Positions 16,862 to 26,190 of a stretch of 64,000 nucleotides of DNA are shown piece after piece. Within the stretch, counting starts at the first letter, position 1; each line of letters opens with the position of its first letter. The position numbers and the translations under genes were made by a program. Under the pieces are notes generated by a model that had not been told where the DNA came from, ran no database searches, and was given only the letters and a program-made list of their open reading frames with translations. The DNA comes from an uncultured bacterium (GTDB taxonomy: Bacteria; Cyanobacteriota; Vampirovibrionia; Gastranaerophilales; Gastranaerophilaceae). The stretch lies in contig CAPQCU010000012.1 of NCBI GenBank assembly GCA_948684385.1, positions 1-64,000 of the forward strand. The letters are read 5' to 3'.

Positions 16862-17485
16862 TTATAAAAACCTGTTATGCTCTTTTTCCCACTCTACGCT
16901 TGTCATCCTGCCATGCCCCGGGTAAATCACGGTTTCTGGAGGTAGTGTAAAAATCTTGCTCTGAATACTTTCTACAATCTGGTCAAAATCTCCGCCCTCC
17001 AAATCACAGCGCCCGACAGCCTCTCTAAAAATTGTATCGCCGGAGAAAAGTTTACCGTCAACCAGATAGCAAACACCGCCTTGAGTATGTCCCGGAGTGT
17101 GGATAACTTTAATCTCAGTTTCTCCAAGTTTAATTACATCGCCGTCTTTTACAAAAATATCGACTTTAGGAACAGTAATTTCCGGCATTCCAAACATGGG
17201 TAAATACTGATTGACTTTACTGAGCCAACGCAGGTCATTTTCATGCATAACTACTTTCACGTCAGGATTATTCCTAATCCCTGCTACATGGTCAAAATGC
17301 CCGTGAGTTAATAAAATGTATTTCAACGTAGCGCCAAACTCACTCAAAGCCGGATTAATCTCTCCATTTACCCCATTTACCCCTACCGCAGAACAATCCA
17401 CAAGAGCTGCCTCTCTGGATTGTTCGTCGATTATTAAATAATTATTATTATCAATAGGCGGTTCAATAAAAGTTTTTATAATCAT
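16862..17485 (-). CDS. MBL-fold hydrolase, glyoxalase II-like
   Basis: The 207-residue protein has the metallo-beta-lactamase fold motifs THGHFDHVAG (about residues 73-82), HTPGHTQGG, SGDTIF and YPGHG, which bind two metals. It is related to glyoxalase II and similar thioester hydrolases, but the substrate cannot be told. Around residues 35-45 it carries VGVNGVNGE, encoded by two tandem copies of the GGGGTAAAT motif; the family does not usually have this insert. The start has no ribosome binding site but a good promoter ends six bases before it, so the mRNA is probably leaderless. Confidence 0.88.
   Translation of the reverse strand: MIIKTFIEPPIDNNNYLIIDEQSREAALVDCSAVGVNGVNGEINPALSEFGATLKYILLTHGHFDHVAGIRNNPDVKVVMHENDLRWLSKVNQYLPMFGMPEITVPKVDIFVKDGDVIKLGETEIKVIHTPGHTQGGVCYLVDGKLFSGDTIFREAVGRCDLEGGDFDQIVESIQSKIFTLPPETVIYPGHGRMTSVEWEKEHNRFL
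17366..17383 (-). repeat. Two tandem GGGGTAAAT motifs inside the MBL gene
   Basis: Two 9-base copies lie head to tail on the minus strand and are read in frame as Gly-Val-Asn-Gly-Val-Asn. Confidence 0.7.
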
Positions 17486-17491
17486 GCTTTT

Positions 17492-17519
17492 ATTTTATTA
17501 CAAATATTTACAGTTTCAA
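17492..17519 (-). promoter_or_regulatory. Leaderless promoter of the MBL gene
   Basis: TTGAAA (17514-17519), a 16-base spacer and TAAAAT (17492-17497) lie six bases before the ATG. There is no ribosome binding site. Confidence 0.6.
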
Positions 17520-17524
17520 CCAAC

Positions 17525-20236
17525 TTATGCCCTAAGCATTGACAGGTGTCCGTGTTCTTTTTCTTCCGCAAACTTCGGAGAGAACCATCCGTTTTTATAA
17601 CCTGCAACCCCGAGTCCTGCAAGAGCTGCTAAGCCAAGCACAACACCTGCTGCTTTCTTTGCTTTTCCGTTGAAATGAATACTGTGTCCGCTTGAGCTTG
17701 TTCCTTCTCCAATTGGAGTAAGTCCTGAGAAATCAAGTTTAATTAAGTCATTCTTAGAAATATTTTTACCTACATTGTTAAAATGATAGTCAAAATACAG
17801 CTGACCGGAAGATTTGCCGGTGCTGCTCAACCATGAGTTACCAAACCATGTTGTATCAGCTTTAATCTGGTTTGCCAAGATTGTTTCTGCATTCTTGCTG
17901 TTTCTGTCAGTAATCAAAGCTCTTTCCAGACAAGCAGCCATTTCGTCAGAAATTACAGAATCTCTAAGCGTTCTCAATGCTTTTTTGTATGTTTCATCTG
18001 CTTCGATTGTCGCTTTCAAAAGTTTTTCAGGAATTTCTTCGTTTAGCTGTCCTTTATATTTCTTTTTAATATCTGCTTCAAGTTTAGTTTTTGTATCATT
18101 AAACACTTTTTTAGCATCTTCGTTCGCTGCTTTAAGCGCAGTTTCTTCCGTCATAAAGTATTCGTGAACACCTTTATAAGCGTCCATTTTTGCTGCTTCT
18201 GCTGTATTAGCAGGATCAAAGTTTTTCTGTGCCATGCCCTGTACATTAGGAACAATAGGTGTACATAAACATTTCTTAGCTTCTAAGTCAGTCAACTCAC
18301 AAGGTGCAAATCTTGAAGGAAGAAGCGCTACATCACCAGCCATAGCAAAGTCTTTACCCGGAGTCCAGCCGTTTGTCATAATCATTCTACCTTTGAGTTT
18401 AGGTTTTGCATTTGCACGCTGGAATTTTTCAACTGTTTCCGGTTCAAACTTCATATCTCCGCCGAATACAAGAACTGCATCAGGATCTTTTTCAGCATAT
18501 TTTTCAAAAGAATCAATTACAGTATCCATTGCTTTTTGGAAATCACCACGTCCCCAGCTTACAATAAGTTTTACATCTTTGCCGTTTTTAAGTTTATTGA
18601 TGTATTCCGGATCAATACCACCGTATATTTTTACATTTCTGCCCTGTTCACCGGCTACAATACGCATTCTGCCGGTATTAGGTTTTCCCCATTCTTTTTT
18701 AGCTTCATCATAATATTGAGAATTAATAAACTTAGGGTCAAATCTTTCAAGAAGATTAATCTTATTCTGGCGTTTAACTTCTCTTACGGTTTTCAAATCT
18801 GTTTTATTAGGATCAAATACCTGGAATTTTTTAACAACAGTTTCTGTTCCATTTGCTAGTTTTACTTTTGCATCCTGTTTATATCCCGGCTGTAAAATTG
18901 TATCCTTAAACGGAGTTACGTTTGGATCCATCAAAGCATTTGTTAAACCTTTAAACCTTCCAAGCTTATCAAGTTCTTTTAAGTCATCGTACATTGCCGA
19001 AACTAAATCATTTGTAATGATTGAATCATGATAACCTTCTGCTACAGTAGTAAGCATCGGAACATAGCCAGCCTTAGCATAATGAATTGCTACGTTAAAT
19101 CCGTTCATTCCGCTTTTTGGTCTCACAAAGTTTTTCAAAACAGTTTCTCTCAAGAAATCTTCTTCACGTCCGAGTTTAACTGCTTCAATATATTCTTTAC
19201 TGTTTAATAATTTTGTAAGTTGTTCTTTTGTAGCACCAAGGTTAACAACTGCCTGTCTTGCTCCCATTGGCTGGTCATAACCTGCGTTCATATTGTGACC
19301 AACTCCGCCTAAAAACTTATCTCTCCAGAATGGATCACCGGCAGCATTTTTTTCAGCAGCATAGTGCATTGCAAACATCGGCTGAGCATCAGAACAAACA
19401 ATGTATTTAGGATCTAAGCCTGTTTTTGCTTTCAACATAGGCATTAACTCAACAGTTGCTTTACTTTCTTTTGGATAAGGCTGTCCCTGCCAGCCTGAAG
19501 AAAATTTCTTAGCTAAAGCATCGCCGCTTGCTGTAGCATAACTGCCATCAGCATATTGTTTTGGCATACTTGCAGTTGAATCTACGAAAGTAAACACAAA
19601 CTCAAGTTTTTTCTGGGTTTCTTTATTTATAGCTCTGCCATCCATAGCTTTTTCAAGATTTTCGTCCTTGATTGCTCTAAACATTTTAATCGGAACATTT
19701 TCTTCCATACCCCAGTTCATTTTTGAAGAACCGACTTCTTCCAGAAGAAATACTTTATTTCTTTTATCTTTTAAAAGTTTTACAATATCTGTAGAATTAT
19801 CAATAGCTTCTCCGGTAATATAAGGCATTCCTTCTTTACCCTTCAAAGGGTGACCTTCCGGAAGGTTATTAGGTACATATCTGACTTTTACATTTTGTGT
19901 TAAAGGATGTTTAACTTCACCTGTTTTAGGGTCAAAATCTTTCTTATACTCAACTTCCTGATTATACATCGGAATATATTTTACAATCTTATCGACATCT
20001 TTGCCGTCAAGGTTGTTGTAATCATTAACAACCGTACCTACTCCACCGCCATTAAACCCGAACAATGGTTCTTCCGAAACCATGTGACCTATATGTCTCG
20101 GATTTCCGCTTCTAAACGAAATCATTGACATTCCTTGAGGTATATTTGGTTCTTGAATCCCCTCCGGCGCTGCTGCCTTTTTCACGTTTTTTGCGCTGCG
20201 CACTGCATAATCGGCACTAATGGCGTTAATTTTCAT
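17525..20236 (-). CDS. Divergent glycogen/starch synthase-like protein with C-terminal membrane anchor
   Basis: The 903-residue protein looks like a GT-B glycosyltransferase of the starch synthase type. An N-terminal GFNGGGVGTVVNDY stands where KxGGLGDV is usual, and the C-terminal half has VSWGRGDFQKAMD and ALLPSRFAPCELTDLEAKKC, close to the donor-site motif PSRFEPCGLTQLEA. It is much longer than bacterial GlgA (about 480). It has an N-terminal segment with MISFRSG, a long helical region around residues 700-800, and a hydrophobic helix near the C-terminus (AAGVVLGLAALAGLGVAGY). The ATG at 20236 follows AAGGAG; the longer frame to 20284 is rejected. It may extend a glucan or another sugar at the membrane. 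Confidence 0.7.
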   Translation of the reverse strand: MKINAISADYAVRSAKNVKKAAAPEGIQEPNIPQGMSMISFRSGNPRHIGHMVSEEPLFGFNGGGVGTVVNDYNNLDGKDVDKIVKYIPMYNQEVEYKKDFDPKTGEVKHPLTQNVKVRYVPNNLPEGHPLKGKEGMPYITGEAIDNSTDIVKLLKDKRNKVFLLEEVGSSKMNWGMEENVPIKMFRAIKDENLEKAMDGRAINKETQKKLEFVFTFVDSTASMPKQYADGSYATASGDALAKKFSSGWQGQPYPKESKATVELMPMLKAKTGLDPKYIVCSDAQPMFAMHYAAEKNAAGDPFWRDKFLGGVGHNMNAGYDQPMGARQAVVNLGATKEQLTKLLNSKEYIEAVKLGREEDFLRETVLKNFVRPKSGMNGFNVAIHYAKAGYVPMLTTVAEGYHDSIITNDLVSAMYDDLKELDKLGRFKGLTNALMDPNVTPFKDTILQPGYKQDAKVKLANGTETVVKKFQVFDPNKTDLKTVREVKRQNKINLLERFDPKFINSQYYDEAKKEWGKPNTGRMRIVAGEQGRNVKIYGGIDPEYINKLKNGKDVKLIVSWGRGDFQKAMDTVIDSFEKYAEKDPDAVLVFGGDMKFEPETVEKFQRANAKPKLKGRMIMTNGWTPGKDFAMAGDVALLPSRFAPCELTDLEAKKCLCTPIVPNVQGMAQKNFDPANTAEAAKMDAYKGVHEYFMTEETALKAANEDAKKVFNDTKTKLEADIKKKYKGQLNEEIPEKLLKATIEADETYKKALRTLRDSVISDEMAACLERALITDRNSKNAETILANQIKADTTWFGNSWLSSTGKSSGQLYFDYHFNNVGKNISKNDLIKLDFSGLTPIGEGTSSSGHSIHFNGKAKKAAGVVLGLAALAGLGVAGYKNGWFSPKFAEEKEHGHLSMLRA

Positions 20237-20486
20237 AAACAACTCCTTACACACATAACTATATATATAAAAAACCACACACAAAAAAATTTAACTTTTT
20301 CTCTCCGTTTGTTAAGAAATTTTAAGTAAATTTTTGTTAAGCAATTTCTTATTTTTTAATTTATCAAAAACATAGTCGAATTTCAATAGGACTACTGATT
20401 ATTAACATTTGTAACAAAAAAAAGCAATTTTTGCCGGAGAAAAAACTTTATATATATAAGGTTAGAAAATATAGGTTAGGTAGGTT
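20237..20486. promoter_or_regulatory. Divergent promoter region
   Basis: This 250-base AT-rich gap separates the glycogen-synthase-like gene (minus) from the acetyltransferase-like gene (plus). TATATATA tracts lie near both starts. TAAGAAATT (20313-20321) and AATTTCTTA (20343-20351) form an inverted repeat. No coding frame is evident. Confidence 0.45.
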
Positions 20487-21098
20487 ATGATTAACAATAT
20501 CACGTCTATGGACATGCGTCCACAGATGGCGGTAGCGAAGGCAATGCCCTCTATTAGCAGCATGGGCATGCCTCCCATTCTGGGATTTAAAACGCCGCTT
20601 CTGAAAGAAAAAGCTAAAATCACTGTCAAAAAAATTAAAAGGGGTGACAATATTATCATTCCGGGTGAAATTGATGATGATTATGTTGATATCATCGAAG
20701 AACCGCTTGGAAAAGATTATGGCGGGAACTTTTTCTCGGCAGCACCTTTGACGAGAAAAATAAAATATTTAAAAAACTGTTACATAATTGATTATATTCA
20801 ATCGCCCAAAGCCCGCTGCGGACTTGGTACGGAAGCTATAAAAAATCTTGCAGAAAAAGCGATGTTCGACTCAAAAACAGAGGGGCGTATTGTGACCTTT
20901 TCTGCACCTTTAGTAAAAGAGTCGTCGCCTGCATTGTTCTTTTATAAACTCGGATTCAGGTTTATAAGTCCGGAAGCTAATCAATACATGGAGGAATGTA
21001 TTCTCAAAAAAATACCCGACATTCCGGCTCAGGTCGGGATGATGTACCTGCCCAAAAGCCGGCTTCACAAACTGCTAAGATACGGAGAATTATTCTAA
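20487..21098 (+). CDS. GNAT-fold acetyltransferase-like protein
   Basis: The 203-residue protein has features of an N-acetyltransferase: a CYIIDYIQS strand, the loop CGLGTEAIKNLAEKA in the position of the acetyl-CoA pyrophosphate loop, and SSPALFFYKLGFRF, the typical late GNAT strand. The N-terminal 40 residues are rich in Met and Pro with a short GFKTPLL motif. The substrate is unknown. It is followed directly by a small tail-anchored protein (stop and next start touch) and lies divergent from the glycogen-synthase-like gene. An AGGTAGG stretch before the ATG serves as a weak ribosome binding site. Confidence 0.6.
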   Translation: MINNITSMDMRPQMAVAKAMPSISSMGMPPILGFKTPLLKEKAKITVKKIKRGDNIIIPGEIDDDYVDIIEEPLGKDYGGNFFSAAPLTRKIKYLKNCYIIDYIQSPKARCGLGTEAIKNLAEKAMFDSKTEGRIVTFSAPLVKESSPALFFYKLGFRFISPEANQYMEECILKKIPDIPAQVGMMYLPKSRLHKLLRYGELF

Positions 21099-21398
21099 AT
21101 GAGTGAAATTAACAACATATTAGAAAGTCATTATTCAAGCGAAATAAAAGTTAAGCGCCCTAAAATCAATGCAGCAGAAGCTCCTGCGGCTTTACCTAAA
21201 CATACTCTTTTTTCTGAAAAAGAAGCCAAGCAAAAACTTAATGCAATCAATACTGATATTTATCAAGGTGCAAAAAAGGAGAAATCAAAACATGAATTTA
21301 ATAAGTCTTTGTATTTTAAAATTTTTGGCGGAGTTGCTCTCACAGCCGCAGGTATCGCCGGTATATATAAAATTAAAGGATTCTTTAGAAAATCTTAA
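21099..21398 (+). CDS. Small tail-anchored membrane protein, unknown function
   Basis: The 99-residue protein is hydrophilic for about 75 residues (many Lys, Glu, Ala) and then has a single hydrophobic segment, IFGGVALTAAGIAGIYKI, and a basic end, KGFFRKS. This predicts a C-terminal membrane anchor. The arrangement resembles the end of the glycogen-synthase-like protein across the divergent gap. Its start codon directly follows the acetyltransferase-like stop, so the two are co-translated. No known domain was recognised. Confidence 0.6.
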   Translation: MSEINNILESHYSSEIKVKRPKINAAEAPAALPKHTLFSEKEAKQKLNAINTDIYQGAKKEKSKHEFNKSLYFKIFGGVALTAAGIAGIYKIKGFFRKS

Positions 21399-21429
21399 TT
21401 AGGATTAAATTTATTTTATGCTAGAATTA

Positions 21430-21438
21430 GGGGTAAAT
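21430..21438 (+). repeat. GGGGTAAAT motif in the glmS leader
   Basis: One sense-strand copy lies between the -10 element and the ribosome binding site of glmS. Confidence 0.55.
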
Positions 21439-21453
21439 AGAGAGGTAAAAATA

Positions 21454-23295
21454 ATGTGTGGAATTGTTGGATACGTTGGAAATAAGTCAGCTGTTGATAT
21501 TTTGTTGGAAGGACTTACAAACCTTGAATACAGAGGATATGATTCAGCAGGCATTGCTGTTAATCCGGAAGGAGTTGTAAAACTTTATAAAGCTGAAGGC
21601 AAGTTACAAAACCTTAAAGATATCGTTGAAAAAAATTACGGCGAAATTTCTAAATCCACAATCGGCATAGGTCACATCCGCTGGGCTACACACGGTGCAC
21701 CAACAGTTGCAAACGCTCACCCTCATACCTGTAATTGCGGTAAAGTTGCAATCGTTCATAACGGTATTATCGAAAATTTCAAAGAACTTCGTGAAAAACT
21801 TGAAAAGCAGGGGTGCACTTTCCGTTCACAAACTGACACCGAAACGGTAGCACATTTAGTCGCTACAAAATTTGCTCAAACAAAAGATTTAACAGAAGCT
21901 GTAAGACTTGCAACAAAAGAAATTGAAGGAGCTTACGCGCTTTGTGTTATTCATCAGGATGTTAAAAACACAATTGTCGCAACAAGACGCAACGCACCTT
22001 TACTTGTTGGTCTCGGAGAAAACGAATATTATATAGCATCTGATGTTCCGGCTATTATTCAGCATACAAAAAAAGCAATGTACATTGATGATAATCAAAT
22101 TGTTACGGTAACTCCAAATTCAATAAGATTGATTGATGAAGAAAATAATTTAATTCAGGGAAAAATTGAAACTCTTCCATGGGAGCCGGTTGCCTTGAGC
22201 AAAATGGGTTACAAGCATTTTATGTTAAAAGAAATCCATGAACAGCCTGATGTAGTCAGAAACGTACTTTCTGGCAAGCTTCGTGCAATTGATGAACCTA
22301 TAACATTAAACGAAGTAACTTTAGATAAGGAAACTTTAAAAAACTTAAACAGAATTCAAATTGTTGCATGCGGAACTTCTTTACATGCTGCAATGGTCGG
22401 AAAGTATATTATTGAAGACTTCTGCGGAATTTCAGTAGACGTAGAGCCTTCAAGTGAATATATTTACCGAAAAACAATTACGGACAAAAACACTTTAGTA
22501 ATCGGAGTTTCCCAATCCGGTGAAACTGCTGACACAATCACTGCTGTGCGTCAGGCAAAAGCAAAAGGTTCGCACATTTTAATTGTTACAAACAGGCCTG
22601 ATTCAACTATGGCACGTGAAGCTAACAGCCTTGTTCCGGTTTATGCAGGAATTGAAGTTTCTGTTGCTGCAACAAAATCTTACATGGCACAGTTAATTTC
22701 TTTCTATCTGCTCGCAATTTACATTGCAGAAACAAAAGGGGTAAGTAAAGATGAGTTATCAGATTTGAAACGTGAACTTATTGTTTTGCCGCAAAAAATC
22801 GAAAAAATTCTTGCTCACAAAGAAGATATTCAAAAATGTGCACGCGCATTTTCAAGTTCAAAAGACTTTATCTTTATTGCGCGCGGCGTAAACTTTGCGA
22901 CAGCACTTGAAGGCGCTTTAAAGCTTAAAGAAATCAGCTACATTAATGCAACCGGATATACGGCAGGCGAGTTAAAACACGGTCCAATTGCTATGTTAGA
23001 TGAAACCATGCCGGTGCTTTCTATTCTTATGAAAGGCAAAGTTTATGATAAAATTTTATCAAATTCAGAAGAAGCAAGAGCGCGTAATGCAAGAATGATT
23101 GCACTCACAGACTCTGATGATGTCAAATTAAATGAGTTGTTTGAATGTATAATAAGAATTCCGGAGATTTCAGAAATCTTATCACCGGCTTTAGCTGTTG
23201 TGCCTTTGCAATTACTAGCTTACTATATTGCAGAATTTTTAGGCAAAGATGTTGACCAGCCTAGAAACTTAGCTAAATCTGTCACAGTAGAATAA
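21454..23295 (+). CDS. glmS: Glutamine-fructose-6-phosphate aminotransferase
   Basis: GlmS makes glucosamine-6-phosphate for peptidoglycan and LPS. The ATG at 21454 puts the catalytic cysteine right after the initiator (MCGIVGYVGN), as the Ntn-type glutaminase needs; an upstream ATG at 21418 would bury it and is rejected. GAGAGG is the ribosome binding site. Two SIS sugar-isomerase domains follow (ACGTSLHA, SQSGETADT, and later ARGVNFATALEGALKLKE), with the end DQPRNLAKSVTVE. Length (613) is normal. An extended -10 (TGCTAGAAT) lies about 25 bases upstream and a GGGGTAAAT motif sits in the short leader, which is too short for a glmS ribozyme. Confidence 0.97.
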   Translation: MCGIVGYVGNKSAVDILLEGLTNLEYRGYDSAGIAVNPEGVVKLYKAEGKLQNLKDIVEKNYGEISKSTIGIGHIRWATHGAPTVANAHPHTCNCGKVAIVHNGIIENFKELREKLEKQGCTFRSQTDTETVAHLVATKFAQTKDLTEAVRLATKEIEGAYALCVIHQDVKNTIVATRRNAPLLVGLGENEYYIASDVPAIIQHTKKAMYIDDNQIVTVTPNSIRLIDEENNLIQGKIETLPWEPVALSKMGYKHFMLKEIHEQPDVVRNVLSGKLRAIDEPITLNEVTLDKETLKNLNRIQIVACGTSLHAAMVGKYIIEDFCGISVDVEPSSEYIYRKTITDKNTLVIGVSQSGETADTITAVRQAKAKGSHILIVTNRPDSTMAREANSLVPVYAGIEVSVAATKSYMAQLISFYLLAIYIAETKGVSKDELSDLKRELIVLPQKIEKILAHKEDIQKCARAFSSSKDFIFIARGVNFATALEGALKLKEISYINATGYTAGELKHGPIAMLDETMPVLSILMKGKVYDKILSNSEEARARNARMIALTDSDDVKLNELFECIIRIPEISEILSPALAVVPLQLLAYYIAEFLGKDVDQPRNLAKSVTVE

Positions 23296-23297
23296 AT

Positions 23298-24737
<1,440 letters not shown>

Positions 24738-24739
<2 letters not shown>

Positions 24740-24772
24740 AAAAATCGGGGTTAGTAACCCCGATTTTTTTTG
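24738..24772. terminator. Bidirectional terminator between ahcY and pflA
   Basis: The stem AAAATCGGGGTT with AACCCCGATTTT has a 3-base loop and runs into T8. The pflA stop codon lies inside it, so both convergent transcripts can end here. Confidence 0.9.
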
Positions 24773-25491
24773 ATTGATTGTATTATGATGTTTCTGGCTT
24801 TCAAAGCTTCGTCATGAGTCAAAGGCGGTACTCCTTTCAACGGATAATCAATCCCGAGATTTTCGTACTTTGGGACTGCCATATCGTGATAAGGAAGAAC
24901 ATCTAAAGCTGCAATATTATGTAAATCCGCTAGAAATTCGCCTAATCTTGTCAAATATTCTTCTTTAAAAGTAATTCCCGGCACAACAACATGTCTTACC
25001 CACATTGGTTTCTTAATTTCAGATAAATATTTTGCAAATTCCAAAATATTTTTATTAGAATGTTTTGTAAGCTTTTTGTGTTCCTCATCATCAATATGTT
25101 TAATATCCAGAAGCACAAGGCTTGTATACTTCAAAAGCTCATCAATTTTATCCTTCGTCTGCGGAGTAAAAAGCAGACCGGAAGTATCAAGAGCAGTATG
25201 AATATCTTTTTCTCTTGCTTTTTTAAACAACTCTGTAACAAACTCCATCTGCAAAAGCGGTTCGCCGCCAGTCACAGTTATTCCTCCGCCGCAGAATGCT
25301 CTTACACCTTCATATTGCGTCAGAATTTCATCTACAGACATTTTATTACCTTCGCCCGTCAAATCCCATGTATCAGGATTATGGCAGTACTGGCACCTTA
25401 AAGGGCAGCCCTGGGTAAATACCACAAACCTTATTCCGGGGCCGTCAACCGTACCACAGCTTTCTATTGAATGAATATTTCCTAATGTCAT
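24751..25491 (-). CDS. pflA: Pyruvate formate-lyase activating enzyme
   Basis: PflA is the radical SAM enzyme that places the radical on the PFL glycine. The cluster motif CPLRCQYC is at about residue 30 (after GTVDGPGIRFVVFTQG), and GGGITVTGGEPLLQ is the SAM-binding strand; DIKHIDDEEHKKLT is also characteristic. The 246 residues fit the family. Its substrate should be the separate glycyl radical subunit at 16.6 kb, which it must recognise without the rest of PFL attached. The ATG touches the plsY stop, so it is co-transcribed with plsY and not with the PFL genes. Confidence 0.96.
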   Translation of the reverse strand: MTLGNIHSIESCGTVDGPGIRFVVFTQGCPLRCQYCHNPDTWDLTGEGNKMSVDEILTQYEGVRAFCGGGITVTGGEPLLQMEFVTELFKKAREKDIHTALDTSGLLFTPQTKDKIDELLKYTSLVLLDIKHIDDEEHKKLTKHSNKNILEFAKYLSEIKKPMWVRHVVVPGITFKEEYLTRLGEFLADLHNIAALDVLPYHDMAVPKYENLGIDYPLKGVPPLTHDEALKARNIIIQSIKKNRGY

Positions 25492-26100
25492 CTATCTTAC
25501 CTTATTTTCATTTCCTTGTATCAAACGTTTAATATTTTCTCTATGCAAATAAACTATATAAATAGCTCCAAGCGCGCAATAAGCAGTGTAAGCAATCGGA
25601 GCGCCTAAAAAATACATTACAAAAGGAGAAATTAAAAGTGCACAAATAGAACCAACAGAAACATATTTTGTAGTATAAGTAATAACTCCCCAAACTAATG
25701 CAATAATCAGTCCGACAATCCAATTTAAAGCAAGAATTGTACCGACTCCAGATGCAACAGACTTTCCGCCTTTAAACTGAAGAAATATAGATTTGCTGTG
25801 ACCAAGAATAACCGCAATTGCAGCAATTACAGGCGCAATTCCGATTGACAAACCTACTGTTACAAACATTTTGGCAAGAAGAGGCGGAATTGCGCCTTTC
25901 AAAGCGTCCAAAAGCATTACGATAAAAAAGTAATTCTTACCAAGAACTCTTTTGACATTCGTAGCTCCTGTTGAGCCTGAACCTATTGTTCTTATGTCTT
26001 TTCCGGTTTTTGCTTTTACTATCAAATATCCGGTCGGAATTGATCCTATTAAATATGCAATAAGCGCTGTTAATCCTAACTCTAAGCAAACATTAAACAT
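25492..26100 (-). CDS. plsY: Glycerol-3-phosphate acyltransferase PlsY
   Basis: PlsY transfers an acyl group from acyl phosphate to glycerol-3-phosphate, the first step of phospholipid synthesis, in the inner membrane. Motifs are GSIPTGYLIVK, DIRTIGSGSTGATNVKRVLGK and, near residue 105, KGGKSVASG, with about five membrane helices over 202 residues. An AAGGAGG site and a TATAAT on the minus strand (26121-26126) precede it. The next gene, pflA, starts immediately at its stop. It is divergent from the TPR/P-loop protein. Confidence 0.96.
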   Translation of the reverse strand: MFNVCLELGLTALIAYLIGSIPTGYLIVKAKTGKDIRTIGSGSTGATNVKRVLGKNYFFIVMLLDALKGAIPPLLAKMFVTVGLSIGIAPVIAAIAVILGHSKSIFLQFKGGKSVASGVGTILALNWIVGLIIALVWGVITYTTKYVSVGSICALLISPFVMYFLGAPIAYTAYCALGAIYIVYLHRENIKRLIQGNENKVR

Positions 26101-26155
26101 TTAGCTATCCTCCTTTTTCTATTATATCAAAATATAGGGTAAATGGAATAAATAT

Positions 26156-26184
26156 TTGCAAATTGTGTCAATATCATTTAAAAT
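26156..26184 (+). promoter_or_regulatory. Leaderless promoter of the TPR/P-loop gene
   Basis: TTGCAA (26156-26161), a 17-base spacer and TAAAAT (26179-26184) lie six bases before the ATG at 26191. There is no ribosome binding site. Confidence 0.65.
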
Positions 26185-26190
26185 CGTGTT

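Noticed and set aside
18234..18713. Open frame of 159 codons opposite the glycogen-synthase-like gene
   Set aside because: It lies wholly inside a well-supported gene, has no ribosome binding site or domain, and reads like a shadow.
21399..21453. glmS ribozyme upstream of glmS
   Set aside because: The gap is only 55 bases and contains a -10 element and ribosome binding site, leaving no room for the ribozyme.
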